A stretch of DNA of 23,198 bases from GCA-2737595 sp037138535 (GCA_037138535.1 JBAXIG010000020.1:1-23198), one strand, 5' to 3'. Shown: positions 1-6,578, numbered from the stretch's first letter. The notes: generated by a model from the sequence alone, not told the origin. Numbers and translations: made by a program.

Positions 1-743
1 TCAATAATTGATTTGTGAGTCGTACCTTTTGTGGAATTGAGGTGGCGCACAAAATCAGTTATTCCACCGTCATATTTATAAGTTACCTGTACGGGCTCGC
101 CACTTTCGTCCACGTGCCCAGCGCGTTCGTCTCGCATTGAAATAGTGAGCCCTTTGTTGAGGAACGCCATTTCGCGAAAACGAGTAGAGAGTGTTTCAAA
201 TGAGTATTCAGTCGTTTCAAAAATATCTTCAGATGGCCAGAAAGTAACGGTAGTACCTGTTTCCTCTGTGGGCGCAAGACGTTCAAGATCGGCTTGCGGT
301 ACACCAAGTTTGTACGTTTGTGTCCAGTTGTATCCATCACGTCGAATATCAACTCGGAGAGTTGCGGAGAGTGCGTTTACTACGGACACACCCACACCAT
401 GTAAGCCGCCGGAAACAGAGTAACCGCCACCACCGAATTTTCCGCCAGCGTGCAAGACGGTGAGAACTACTTCAACAGCAGGACGTTTTTCAATGGGGTG
501 CATGTCGACCGGAATTCCGCGACCGTTGTCGGTGACACGAAGACCGCCATCTTTTTGTAAAACAATATCGATGTTGTCGCAGCGACCGGCTAGTGCCTCA
601 TCGACTGAGTTATCCACCACTTCGTAGACCAGGTGGTGGAGGCCGCGCTCCCCTGTAGAGCCGATGTACATACCTGGACGTTTACGAACAGCGTCCAATC
701 CTTCAAGGACGGTGATTGCACTGGCATCGTATTCGGTGGTCAC
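1..743 (-). CDS. gyrB: DNA gyrase subunit B, 5' part (3' end outside window)
   Basis: GyrB carries the ATPase of the type II topoisomerase that introduces negative supercoils; it works with GyrA in the cytoplasm. About 247 N-terminal residues are present. GHKL ATPase motifs are visible in order: EVVDNSVDEALAG (Mg/ATP binding), VTDNGRGIPVDMHP, and the glycine-rich lid GGYSVSGGLHGVGVSVVNAL. The N-terminal stretch LEGLDAVRKRPGMYIG is diagnostic. I chose the GTG at 743 because GGGAGG lies 6 nt upstream (750-755). An in-frame ATG at 782 would add 13 residues but has no ribosome site. The stop lies beyond position 1. The gene follows dciA after a 226-bp gap, so it may have its own promoter, though I cannot point to a convincing one. 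Assignment is certain; ParE is unlikely given the origin context. Confidence 0.97.
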   Translation of the reverse strand, partial: MTTEYDASAITVLEGLDAVRKRPGMYIGSTGERGLHHLVYEVVDNSVDEALAGRCDNIDIVLQKDGGLRVTDNGRGIPVDMHPIEKRPAVEVVLTVLHAGGKFGGGGYSVSGGLHGVGVSVVNALSATLRVDIRRDGYNWTQTYKLGVPQADLERLAPTEETGTTVTFWPSEDIFETTEYSFETLSTRFREMAFLNKGLTISMRDERAGHVDESGEPVQVTYKYDGGITDFVRHLNSTKGTTHKSII

Positions 744-969
744 GCCTAGCCTCCCTATGCCCCCTTTGAAAACCGCCCTCATGGCCGGCTAGGGGTATTG
801 CTTCAATTTCTACCTCCAATCCTAGTGGGTGAGAAGGGTGAGAGTGGGCCGTAAATCGCCCAGAATCGGCAATCTCATGGAATAACTTGCGGAGAGTGGG
901 GGGAGGATGGCAACTTGCTCACTTGAGAGCGTGTAGGGGCGCGCCCTCACTTTCCCCAGATGAAGGGGG
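744..969. other. gyrB-dciA intergenic spacer
   Basis: This 226-bp gap separates dciA from gyrB. On the minus strand it ends in the gyrB ribosome site GGGAGG (750-755). CCTAGCC (745-751) and GGCTAGG (787-793) are complementary and could pair in the gyrB leader, covering the space between ribosome site and start. I see no good -35/-10 pair and no strong terminator. Confidence 0.5.
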
Positions 970-1494
970 TTAACCGTACGTATCCCGGGGTCCTCGCCCT
1001 TTCACGTGGCGCTCACCTCTCCGCCATGAAGGTGGGGTGGGAGCTAAGACCTTGATGGCGGTCACGCTCTTGCCCTCAGGGTGTGCGTGCACTTTTTTCA
1101 GTAAATCGGTGGAGAGGAGTCGGGATTGTGTGGCCCAAGCGGTGGTCTCTGCACGAAGAGTGAGCACCCCATCTCGAAGCGACTCAGCTTTCACGTGAGC
1201 CGCTAAGTCTGCGCCGGCAATTTCACCCCACTGTGCCAGCAAAGTACTTGAGGAAATATCAGCTTCCCAACCACGTTCGGCAGCTAATGAGGCGATCACC
1301 TCACCCAACGAGGTGGGATCTCCGCCACGACGGTTGCGTTTTCTTACTTGCTTACGAAGCCCATTTGTTTGTAAAGGTGCTGAGTTTTGTTTTGCTTTAG
1401 CAGCGGCCAAGAGAGAGCGAGCTAAATCAAGCCCGGTACTTTGAGGGGAACTCGTGGCAGATTCAGAATCTAACTCTTCTGGCTCATCAGCCAT
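970..1494 (-). CDS. dciA: DUF721 / DciA-type protein (predicted helicase-loading factor)
   Basis: A 174-residue DUF721 protein. This family is called DciA in bacteria lacking DnaC/DnaI loaders and is thought to help load the replicative helicase DnaB. The N-terminal third is low-complexity and acidic, then basic (KQVRKRNRRGG). The conserved part begins near LGEVIASLAAERGW and continues through LLAQWGEIAGADLAAHVKAESLRDG and the WATQSRLL segment. I chose the ATG at 1494 rather than the GTG at 1503: AGGTG lies at normal spacing before it, and it overlaps the recF stop by 8 nt, which suggests translational coupling. Position between recF and gyrB matches Mycobacterium Rv0004 and other actinobacteria. 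The helicase-loading role is family knowledge, not something the sequence proves. Confidence 0.9.
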   Translation of the reverse strand: MADEPEELDSESATSSPQSTGLDLARSLLAAAKAKQNSAPLQTNGLRKQVRKRNRRGGDPTSLGEVIASLAAERGWEADISSSTLLAQWGEIAGADLAAHVKAESLRDGVLTLRAETTAWATQSRLLSTDLLKKVHAHPEGKSVTAIKVLAPTPPSWRRGERHVKGRGPRDTYG

Positions 1495-2596
1495 TACTTT
1501 CACCTACTTGAATGATGTGGTCACGGAACTCCATAGGAACATCTTCGACTACTGCAGCAGTAATAAACAATTGCCTAGCATCACTTTTATGAAGAAGTTG
1601 TGTGGTGAGCGCATCTCTTCTCTTACCATCCAGTTCAGCGAAGACGTCATCGAGAATAAGTATGGGGTTGTCGGCCTCTAATAGATCGTAAGCAGCCAAT
1701 TTTAAGGCAAGCGCAATAGACCAAGATTCTCCATGACTGGCGTAACCTTTCGCGAGTTCATTGTCGAGCAAAAGTAAGAGTTCATCTCGATGTGGGCCCA
1801 CCAAGGTGATTCCGCGCTCGATCTCACGCTTACGTTCTTTCTTCAATACTGCAAACATTGAAACGCTAAGTGAATCTTTACCTGTTGATAAGTCAAGTAT
1901 CTCATTTTCTACCAGCGAGCTTCGATATTTCATTTCCACTTCTCCATGAGGAGCTACGGATTTATATTCAGAACTGAACGGTGTAGCTAGTTCATTAATG
2001 AGCTGCAATCTCTCAAAAACTAACTCACTGCCTCGTTCAACTAACTTCTCATCCCACACATTTAGCGTCTCCTCGTCAAAGTTTCGTGTGTGGGCAGACT
2101 TAAGAAGTGAGTTACGTTGTTTAAGAGCTCGGTCATAATCTGAAATAACACCCGCAAGCCGAGGTGACTTAGCTACAAGTAGAGTATCTAAATAATCTCG
2201 GCGGGTGGCGGGATCACCTTTTACTAGTTCAAGATCCTCTGGTGCAAAAAGAACGCGCTGCACATAGCCAAGGATGTCACGTTCTTTTGGTTGTGCTGCT
2301 TGATTTACTCTTACTCGATTACTCTTTCCGTTGTTAATTTCTAACTCTAATAAAACCTCTCGATTATCTCTTTCAACTAATCCACGGATATATGCACATT
2401 CACTACCTTTGTTAATGAGTAGTGAATCCTGCGATACTCGATGAGATTTTAATGATGCTAGGTAACCTATTGCTTCAATAATATTGGTTTTTCCAGCGCC
2501 ATTAGAACCTATCAGGAGGTTTGGCCCAGGAATAAACTCTAATAGGAGTTGTTTGTGCGAACGGAAATCAATCAGTTCGAGTTTTCGAAGAATCAT
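1487..2596 (-). CDS. recF: DNA replication and repair protein RecF
   Basis: A 369-residue SMC-like ABC ATPase that helps RecO/RecR load RecA at single-strand gaps. Walker A is GSNGAGKT (residues 30-37), preceded by the typical LELIDFRSHKQL start. LVGPHRDELLLLL precedes the signature region ASHGESWSIALALKLA, which takes the place of the more usual SxGQ form. Walker B is ILILDDVFAELD (about 312-323). Length is normal for the family. Its ATG overlaps the dnaN stop by one base (TAATG) and its stop overlaps the dciA start, so dnaN-recF-dciA is probably translated from one message. No key residue is missing. Confidence 0.97.
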   Translation of the reverse strand: MILRKLELIDFRSHKQLLLEFIPGPNLLIGSNGAGKTNIIEAIGYLASLKSHRVSQDSLLINKGSECAYIRGLVERDNREVLLELEINNGKSNRVRVNQAAQPKERDILGYVQRVLFAPEDLELVKGDPATRRDYLDTLLVAKSPRLAGVISDYDRALKQRNSLLKSAHTRNFDEETLNVWDEKLVERGSELVFERLQLINELATPFSSEYKSVAPHGEVEMKYRSSLVENEILDLSTGKDSLSVSMFAVLKKERKREIERGITLVGPHRDELLLLLDNELAKGYASHGESWSIALALKLAAYDLLEADNPILILDDVFAELDGKRRDALTTQLLHKSDARQLFITAAVVEDVPMEFRDHIIQVGESNG

Positions 2597-3720
2597 TAGT
2601 AACGCATAGGCATGAGCAAATAACGATATGAATCGTCAGCCGCCGCATCTTTACTCGCTTTACCTGAAAGTACCGCTGGTTTATTGGAAGCAGTAAAAGC
2701 AATGTGAACGAAAGGCGTGCCTACTGCAGTGAGTCCGTCTGTGAGGAAGGTGGGGTTGAAGGCAATGGAAATTTCATCACCTTCAAAATCCACCGCAATC
2801 TCTTCAGTCGCTTGCGCTTCATCTGTTGATTTCGCATCAAGACGGAGGGCGCCCTCGGAGAAATTTAATTTAAGGGAACTGGTTTTATCTACGACTACCG
2901 CAACTCGGCGGACTGCCTCCATTAACGCTGACACTTCAACGATCGCGACTGAGGATGCTTCGTTAGGAAGTAAGTGTCGGTAGGGAGGGAAGGTGCCATC
3001 AAGCATCCGGGTAGTAGTGGTGCGGTTCTCGGTGGAGAAACCCACAAGGTGTTCGTGCGCACCTGATGGAGCTAGCGCAAAAGTCACTTTCGAATTTCCA
3101 GAAAGTGATTTGGCAACTTCAGATAGTGTACGTCCGCGAATCAGCGCGCTTGCACTGGTGTTTGGTTTCTGACTACTCCAATGGAATTCACGAACGGCAA
3201 GACGGTATCGGTCTGTCGCTGCCAGTGTTACTTTGTCGCCTTCGATTTCAATATGCACCCCCGTGAGAACTGGTAACGAGTCATCACGGCCGGCAGCGAC
3301 CGCAACTTGCGCGATTGCGTGCGAGAGCAATTCTCCATCAACCTCACCGGCGGCAGCGGGAAGTGTGGGAAGTGTGGGGTAATCATCTGCATTCATCGTG
3401 GGAAGCGCGAAGCGCGATGAACCGCAGGTGATATTGAGCCGTGACCCATCCAAAGCGAATGTGATGGGTTTATGAGGGAGTGAGCGAATGACATCAGTAA
3501 AGAGGCGCCCTGAAACTACAGCCCTTCCTGGCGCATCCACTTGGGCACTCACCTCGGCCTCGCCGGAGATTTCCTGGTCGTAAGCAGCTAAGTGGAGATT
3601 GCCACCTGCGGCTTCCAGTGAGATACCAAGAAGTATCGGCATAATTGGCCGGCTGGAGAGGCTGCGAGATACCCAAGCCAACCCATCGACCAGGGCGTCA
3701 CGCTCTACGGTGATCTTCAT
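2596..3720 (-). CDS. dnaN: DNA polymerase III beta subunit (sliding clamp)
   Basis: A 374-residue clamp protein that forms a dimeric ring around DNA and tethers polymerase and repair enzymes. The start MKITVERDALVDGLAWVSRSL, the middle-domain phrase LPVLTGVHIEIEGDKVTLAATDRYRLAVRE, and the C-terminal YRYLLMPMRY (hydrophobic-pocket region) match actinobacterial DnaN across three clamp domains. The ATG at 3720 has AAGGA 6 nt upstream (3727-3731). It lies downstream of dnaA, separated by a 316-bp origin region. The trio-like array at 3749-3763 falls inside its leader, so origin firing and dnaN transcription may affect each other. recF follows with a one-base overlap. Confidence 0.98.
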   Translation of the reverse strand: MKITVERDALVDGLAWVSRSLSSRPIMPILLGISLEAAGGNLHLAAYDQEISGEAEVSAQVDAPGRAVVSGRLFTDVIRSLPHKPITFALDGSRLNITCGSSRFALPTMNADDYPTLPTLPAAAGEVDGELLSHAIAQVAVAAGRDDSLPVLTGVHIEIEGDKVTLAATDRYRLAVREFHWSSQKPNTSASALIRGRTLSEVAKSLSGNSKVTFALAPSGAHEHLVGFSTENRTTTTRMLDGTFPPYRHLLPNEASSVAIVEVSALMEAVRRVAVVVDKTSSLKLNFSEGALRLDAKSTDEAQATEEIAVDFEGDEISIAFNPTFLTDGLTAVGTPFVHIAFTASNKPAVLSGKASKDAAADDSYRYLLMPMRY

Positions 3721-3748
3721 GAGAAATCCTTCTTTAAAGAGATAAAGG

Positions 3749-3763
3749 TAGTCGTAGTAGTAG
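3749..3763 (+). promoter_or_regulatory. DnaA-trio-like array (TAG repeats)
   Basis: Five consecutive triplets read TAG, TCG, TAG, TAG, TAG. They are followed directly by GCGC (3764-3767) and then the box pair TGTGGAAAC-TGTGGATAA (3768-3785). The basal unwinding element described in Bacillus subtilis has the same order: trios, a GC-rich spacer, DnaA boxes. There the trios guide DnaA onto single-stranded DNA. On the other side lies an AT-rich stretch (about 3725-3748) that could melt first. The function is inferred from layout. Confidence 0.65.
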
Positions 3764-3767
3764 GCGC

Positions 3768-3785
3768 TGTGGAAACTGTGGATAA
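3768..3785 (-). promoter_or_regulatory. Tandem DnaA boxes next to the trio array
   Basis: TGTGGAAAC (3768-3776, two mismatches) abuts TGTGGATAA (3777-3785, a perfect reverse complement of TTATCCACA). Two adjacent 9-mers in one direction, next to a GC clamp and TAG triplets, suit a DnaA filament nucleation site. Confidence 0.75.
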
Positions 3786-3942
3786 GTTATATTTACGCAC
3801 GTCACCCACGTTTATTAACTCTTTTAGTGTGTGGGTAAGGGTGGCCCAACGTGGGAACATCAAGTGAGAGTTGTGAGTTGTACGCATTTCCTCCACAGGG
3901 ATACCCCTATATAAGACCACTTTCCCACCAGAAGAGAGAGGG

Positions 3943-3963
3943 TTATCCCCACGCTTATCCCCA
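3943..3963 (+). promoter_or_regulatory. DnaA-box-like pair, 12-bp period
   Basis: TTATCCCCA occurs twice (3943-3951, 3955-3963) with a 3-bp spacer (CGC). Each differs from TTATCCACA at one base. The spacing is identical to the perfect pair upstream of dnaA at 5469-5489. Near-consensus boxes at regular spacing may bind DnaA-ATP cooperatively. Confidence 0.65.
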
Positions 3964-4005
3964 TGCTGTGTATGAAATATGGCAAAACGGGCATTGGGGT
4001 ACTTA

Positions 4006-4029
4006 TTCCTAAAAATATTCTTAAAAATA
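4006..4029. repeat. Tandem AT-rich 12-mer (possible DNA unwinding element)
   Basis: TTCCTAAAAATA (4006-4017) is followed directly by TTCTTAAAAATA (4018-4029), with one difference. AT-rich 12- or 13-mer repeats are typical of duplex-opening regions. It sits between the dnaA stop and the CCCC-type DnaA-box pair. A simple T-rich dnaA 3' end is the alternative reading on the minus strand. Confidence 0.55.
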
Positions 4030-4036
4030 ACCATCT

Positions 4037-5449
4037 CTACCCGTTCGCTCGAGCGGATTGCTTAATCCGGTTGGTGAGCTCGGTGACTTGGTTGAAAATG
4101 CTCCGTCGTTCGGCCATTAACTGTCGAATCTTGCGATCTGCGTGCATCACTGTGGTGTGGTCGCGGCCACCGAAAGTCTGGCCAATTTTTGGCAATGAGA
4201 GTTCTGTGAGTTCGCGACATAAATACATCGCGATTTGGCGGGCGTTCACTAATGCTCTCGAACGAGAGGTACCACAGAGGTCTTCGAGCGTGAGAGAGAA
4301 GTAGGCAGCTGTTTGAGCCATGATCGTGCTTGATGTGATCTCTGGCCCTAATTCCCCAGGGATGAGGTCTTTGAGAACTATCTCAGCCAACGACATATCT
4401 ACTGGCTGACGGTTCAAACTAGCGAAGGCGGTCACCCGAATCAACGCACCTTCAAGCTCTCGAATGTTTGTAGAGATTTTGCTACCAATGTATTCAAGGA
4501 CATCATCCGGAGCGTTTAATTTATCTTGAGCAGCCTTCTTACGAAGAATAGCAATACGAGTTTCAAGTTCTGGTGGCTGAATATCAGTGATTAATCCACC
4601 TTCAAAGCGACTTCTTAAGCGATCTTCCAAAGTGGTGAGTTGTTTTGGCGCCCGGTCGCTCGAGATAACAATCTGCTTATTAGCGTTCTTTAGAGTGTTA
4701 AACGTATGAAAAAACTCTTCTTGTGTACGTTCCTTATTTTCCAGGAATTGGATGTCATCGACAAGGAGAATATCTACGTCACGATAGCGGCGTTGGAAGG
4801 CACTCTTTTTATCATCGCGAATCGAGTTAATAAAGTCGTTGGTGAACTCTTCACTGGATACATATCGGACTCGGACACCGCTATAGAGATCTTTCGCGTA
4901 TGCGCCAATAGCGTGCAGGAGATGGGTTTTACCCAAACCAGAGTCACCATAAATAAAGAGCGGGTTATAAGCTTTTGCTGGAGCCTCAGCGACCGCAACC
5001 GCCGCAGCATGTGCAAATCTATTTGATGCACCAATAACGAAAGTTTCAAATATGTACCGCGGATTAAGTTTGCTATCTTCAATATCTTTTTCGTGGCTGC
5101 GTTCGCTCCCGCGACCCGTACCGGGCCTTACCTCGGGCTCTGGATCGTCTTGAACTTGTTCAGCGAGAGATTCATCAACAGTGACCGCGATTCGCACGTC
5201 ACCTTCAATTTCCGCCGCCAAAGCAGTCGTAATGGGGCCACGGAGACGATTTTCTAAAACCCCGCGGGCAAATTCATTAGGTACTGAGAGGAGCAGAGTG
5301 GTGGCGCCACCGCGCTCGACCACACCTTCGGGTTGGGTGAGATTAAGGAAGGCGCCGTGTTGCGGCGTCGCTTCATTTACCCGGAGCACAATTCGCTGCC
5401 AGAGGGTGGTGAGGTCATCTACCCGTTCACTAATAGCGATCTCTTCCAT
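4037..5449 (-). CDS. dnaA: Chromosomal replication initiator protein DnaA
   Basis: A 470-residue AAA+ initiator that binds DnaA boxes, opens the origin and recruits the helicase; it also acts as a transcription factor. Domain I is at the N terminus (TTLWQRIVLRVNEATPQHGA). An acidic, variable domain II follows (about 92-125). The AAA+ core begins near LNPRYIFETFVIG, with Walker A GDSGLGKT (168-175) and Walker B ILLVDDIQF (about 227-235). Domain IV carries the DNA-binding signature GRDHTTVMHADRKI. The ATG at 5449 has GGAG just upstream, at rather short spacing. Perfect DnaA boxes 20 and 32 bp upstream of the start imply autoregulation. Divergent from rpmH, as in nearly all actinobacteria. Confidence 0.99.
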   Translation of the reverse strand: MEEIAISERVDDLTTLWQRIVLRVNEATPQHGAFLNLTQPEGVVERGGATTLLLSVPNEFARGVLENRLRGPITTALAAEIEGDVRIAVTVDESLAEQVQDDPEPEVRPGTGRGSERSHEKDIEDSKLNPRYIFETFVIGASNRFAHAAAVAVAEAPAKAYNPLFIYGDSGLGKTHLLHAIGAYAKDLYSGVRVRYVSSEEFTNDFINSIRDDKKSAFQRRYRDVDILLVDDIQFLENKERTQEEFFHTFNTLKNANKQIVISSDRAPKQLTTLEDRLRSRFEGGLITDIQPPELETRIAILRKKAAQDKLNAPDDVLEYIGSKISTNIRELEGALIRVTAFASLNRQPVDMSLAEIVLKDLIPGELGPEITSSTIMAQTAAYFSLTLEDLCGTSRSRALVNARQIAMYLCRELTELSLPKIGQTFGGRDHTTVMHADRKIRQLMAERRSIFNQVTELTNRIKQSARANG

Positions 5450-5468
5450 TTCTCCACCCCACTTCTAG

Positions 5469-5489
5469 TTATCCACAGGCTTATCCACA
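5469..5489 (+). promoter_or_regulatory. Two perfect DnaA boxes upstream of dnaA
   Basis: TTATCCACA at 5469-5477 and again at 5481-5489, separated by GGC. Both lie within 40 bp of the dnaA start codon on its 5' side, a position expected for repression of dnaA by its own product. Confidence 0.88.
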
Positions 5490-5493
5490 GATA

Positions 5494-5517
5494 TATCAGA
5501 GAACTCGCTCTCTGATA
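5494..5517. repeat. Inverted repeat between dnaA and its DnaA boxes' far side
   Basis: TATCAGAGA (5494-5502) and TCTCTGATA (5509-5517) are perfect 9-bp arms around ACTCGC. On the plus strand a T run follows (5524-5529), like an intrinsic terminator, but no plus-strand gene precedes it. It could be an operator or leader hairpin for dnaA. Confidence 0.55.
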
Positions 5518-5640
5518 GAGACCTTTTTTAGCGATGTAATACGCCTCTTTGAGGGTGGGAACCGTACCGCGAGAGGTTATCCCCAGGCAAGTACTTCTCC
5601 ACAACCCTCAGTGTGCCGCTATTTTTCACTCACCACACCT

Positions 5641-5680
5641 CCAGAGATATCTAGAGACTTCCGGAGATATCTAGAGACTT
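5641..5680. repeat. 20-bp tandem direct repeat with palindromic core
   Basis: 5641-5660 and 5661-5680 are identical except at the third base (A/G). Each copy contains the palindrome AGATATCT (5645-5652, 5665-5672) overlapping TCTAGA. Two identical palindromes exactly 20 bp apart, about two helical turns, look like a paired protein-binding site between dnaA and rpmH. Confidence 0.75.
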
Positions 5681-5713
5681 CCTGCGATCCCCGGCTAGCA
5701 AAACGGCGCCAGT

Positions 5714-5742
5714 TTGACCCTCACTCGGCAGACGCGTACCTT
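5714..5742 (+). promoter_or_regulatory. Predicted rpmH promoter
   Basis: TTGACC (5714-5719) lies 17 bp before TACCTT (5737-5742), a pair that fits a housekeeping sigma factor with the actinobacterial TAnnnT type of -10. It implies a leader of about 45 nt before the rpmH GTG. A small hairpin, GCACTC-AGCA-GAGTGC (5754-5769), would form in that leader. Confidence 0.6.
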
Positions 5743-5793
5743 TTTAGACCTGTGCACTCAGCAGAGTGCCGTGATAACCCCAGGAGCCCCACT

Positions 5794-5931
5794 GTGACTA
5801 AGCGGACTTTTCAACCCAACAATCGTCGACGCGCCAAGAAACACGGTTTCCGTCTCCGCATGTCAACTCGCGCTGGTCGTGCGGTGCTCGCTGCTCGCCG
5901 CGCAAAAGGCCGCGTTCGTATCTCGGCCTAA
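5794..5931 (+). CDS. rpmH: 50S ribosomal protein L34
   Basis: A 45-residue, very basic protein of the large ribosomal subunit. The sequence begins (M)TKRTFQPNNRRRAKKHGFR and continues with RMSTRAGRAVLAARRAKGR, the family signature. The GTG at 5794 is chosen because AGGAG (5782-5786) lies 7 nt upstream and because L34 always starts at this point; the longer open frame starting at 5611 is not coding. rnpA follows after 39 nt, the usual pairing. Confidence 0.98.
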   Translation: MTKRTFQPNNRRRAKKHGFRLRMSTRAGRAVLAARRAKGRVRISA

Positions 5932-5970
5932 CGCCTCCATGTCGGTCAACACAGCGGTCGATTCTTCCTT

Positions 5971-6306
5971 ATGAAGCGCACACAACGTCTGCGTACAAAC
6001 ACGGATTTCAAGCGCGCCCTCCGTGGTCGCCGAATCTCTTCATCGGCTTTTGTGTTGCATGCTGGGAGCACAGAGATCCCCAGCTCAACAAGTCAAGTAG
6101 GTTTTATCGTCTCTAAAAGTGTGGGTAATTCAGTCGTTCGCCATCGGGTTACTCGCCAATTAAGGGCCATTATCTCGACTCGACTCGATCGTCTCAATTC
6201 TCAAGATCGTTTTGTGGTGCGAGCCTTGCCGGCAATTACTACGCTCCCTTACCGGCAACTTCAAGATGAGATTGATGTTGCTCTCACTTCAGCAGGTCGA
6301 GCATGA
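5971..6306 (+). CDS. rnpA: Ribonuclease P protein component
   Basis: A 111-residue basic protein that assists the RNase P RNA in maturing tRNA 5' ends. The conserved segment KSVGNSVVRHRVTRQLR corresponds to the RNR motif of the family. The start MKRTQRLRTNTDFKRALRGR is typical, with the aromatic residue that contacts the tRNA leader. The ribosome site is weak, so expression may depend on rpmH translation. Its TGA overlaps the yidD start (ATGA). The RNase P RNA gene itself is not in the window. Confidence 0.96.
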   Translation: MKRTQRLRTNTDFKRALRGRRISSSAFVLHAGSTEIPSSTSQVGFIVSKSVGNSVVRHRVTRQLRAIISTRLDRLNSQDRFVVRALPAITTLPYRQLQDEIDVALTSAGRA

Positions 6307-6578
6307 ACTCACTAGCCCGCTCTCTGGCCATCTCACCATTGCGCTTTTATCAAAAATTTATCTCTCCTGGTTTAGCGCCCCGTTGTAAGTACTATCCGTC
6401 ATGTTCCTCGTATGCCATCACCGCCATTTCTACTCACGGTTTACGTGGTGTTGGCATGGCTCTTTGGCGCTTACTCCGTTGCAACCCATGGAGCTCAGGT
6501 GGCGTGGATTATGTGATTTCAATGAAAGCGCAAGAAAGTACATTAATGAGAGAAGGTGCCTATGGACTCCGTTCTTAA
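6303..6578 (+). CDS. yidD: Membrane protein insertion efficiency factor YidD
   Basis: A 91-residue small protein of the inner membrane face that assists YidC-dependent insertion. The family pattern is clear: an amphipathic N terminus (RFYQKFISPGLAPRCKYYPSCSSYA), then RCNPWSSGG, with the cysteines at the usual spacing. Start ATG overlaps the rnpA stop by 4 nt. The C-terminal tail past about residue 72 is poorly conserved and overlaps the start of yidC by 17 nt. Confidence 0.95.
   Translation: MNSLARSLAISPLRFYQKFISPGLAPRCKYYPSCSSYAITAISTHGLRGVGMALWRLLRCNPWSSGGVDYVISMKAQESTLMREGAYGLRS

Larger units (their letters stand above)
3721..4036. other. oriC: Candidate oriC core (dnaA-dnaN intergenic region)
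   Basis: In known actinobacteria the functional origin lies between dnaA and dnaN. This 316-bp gap contains a perfect DnaA box (3777-3785, TGTGGATAA), one-mismatch boxes at 3830-3838 (TGTGGGTAA), 3943-3951 and 3955-3963 (both TTATCCCCA), and weaker ones at 3768-3776 and 3889-3897. It also has a TAG-rich array abutting the first box pair and a tandem AT-rich 12-mer at 4006-4029. Short ORFs overlapping it on both strands have no family resemblance. Identification rests on position and motifs. Confidence 0.88.
5450..5793. other. dnaA-rpmH intergenic region, second DnaA-box cluster
   Basis: This 344-bp gap holds four boxes in one orientation: 5469-5477 and 5481-5489 (perfect), 5577-5585 (TTATCCCCA) and 5595-5603 (TTCTCCACA). 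It also contains a 9-bp inverted repeat (5494-5517), a 20-bp tandem duplication (5641-5680) and an rpmH promoter (5714-5742). It probably serves dnaA autoregulation and may form part of a two-region origin. The plus-strand ORFs covering it look non-coding. Confidence 0.75.

Noticed and set aside
83..423. Open frames on both strands inside gyrB
   Set aside because: They lie in other frames of the clear GyrB ATPase sequence and show no family features.
610..618. TTATCCACC as a DnaA box
   Set aside because: It encodes the invariant GyrB ATPase motif VVDNS, which explains the sequence.
3889..3897. TCCTCCACA as a functional DnaA box
   Set aside because: Two mismatches from consensus; such sites are expected by chance, so it is only listed as weak.
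3717..4304. ORFs crossing the dnaA-dnaN gap on both strands
   Set aside because: Low-complexity or shadow translations over an origin region; no ribosome site or recognisable domain.
4706..5082. 100-residue ORFs on both strands within dnaA
   Set aside because: They overlap the AAA+ core of DnaA and have no family resemblance.
5611..5793. Long N-terminal extension of rpmH
   Set aside because: L34 is about 45 residues; GTG 5794 has a well-placed AGGAG, and the extension covers the 20-bp repeat and promoter.
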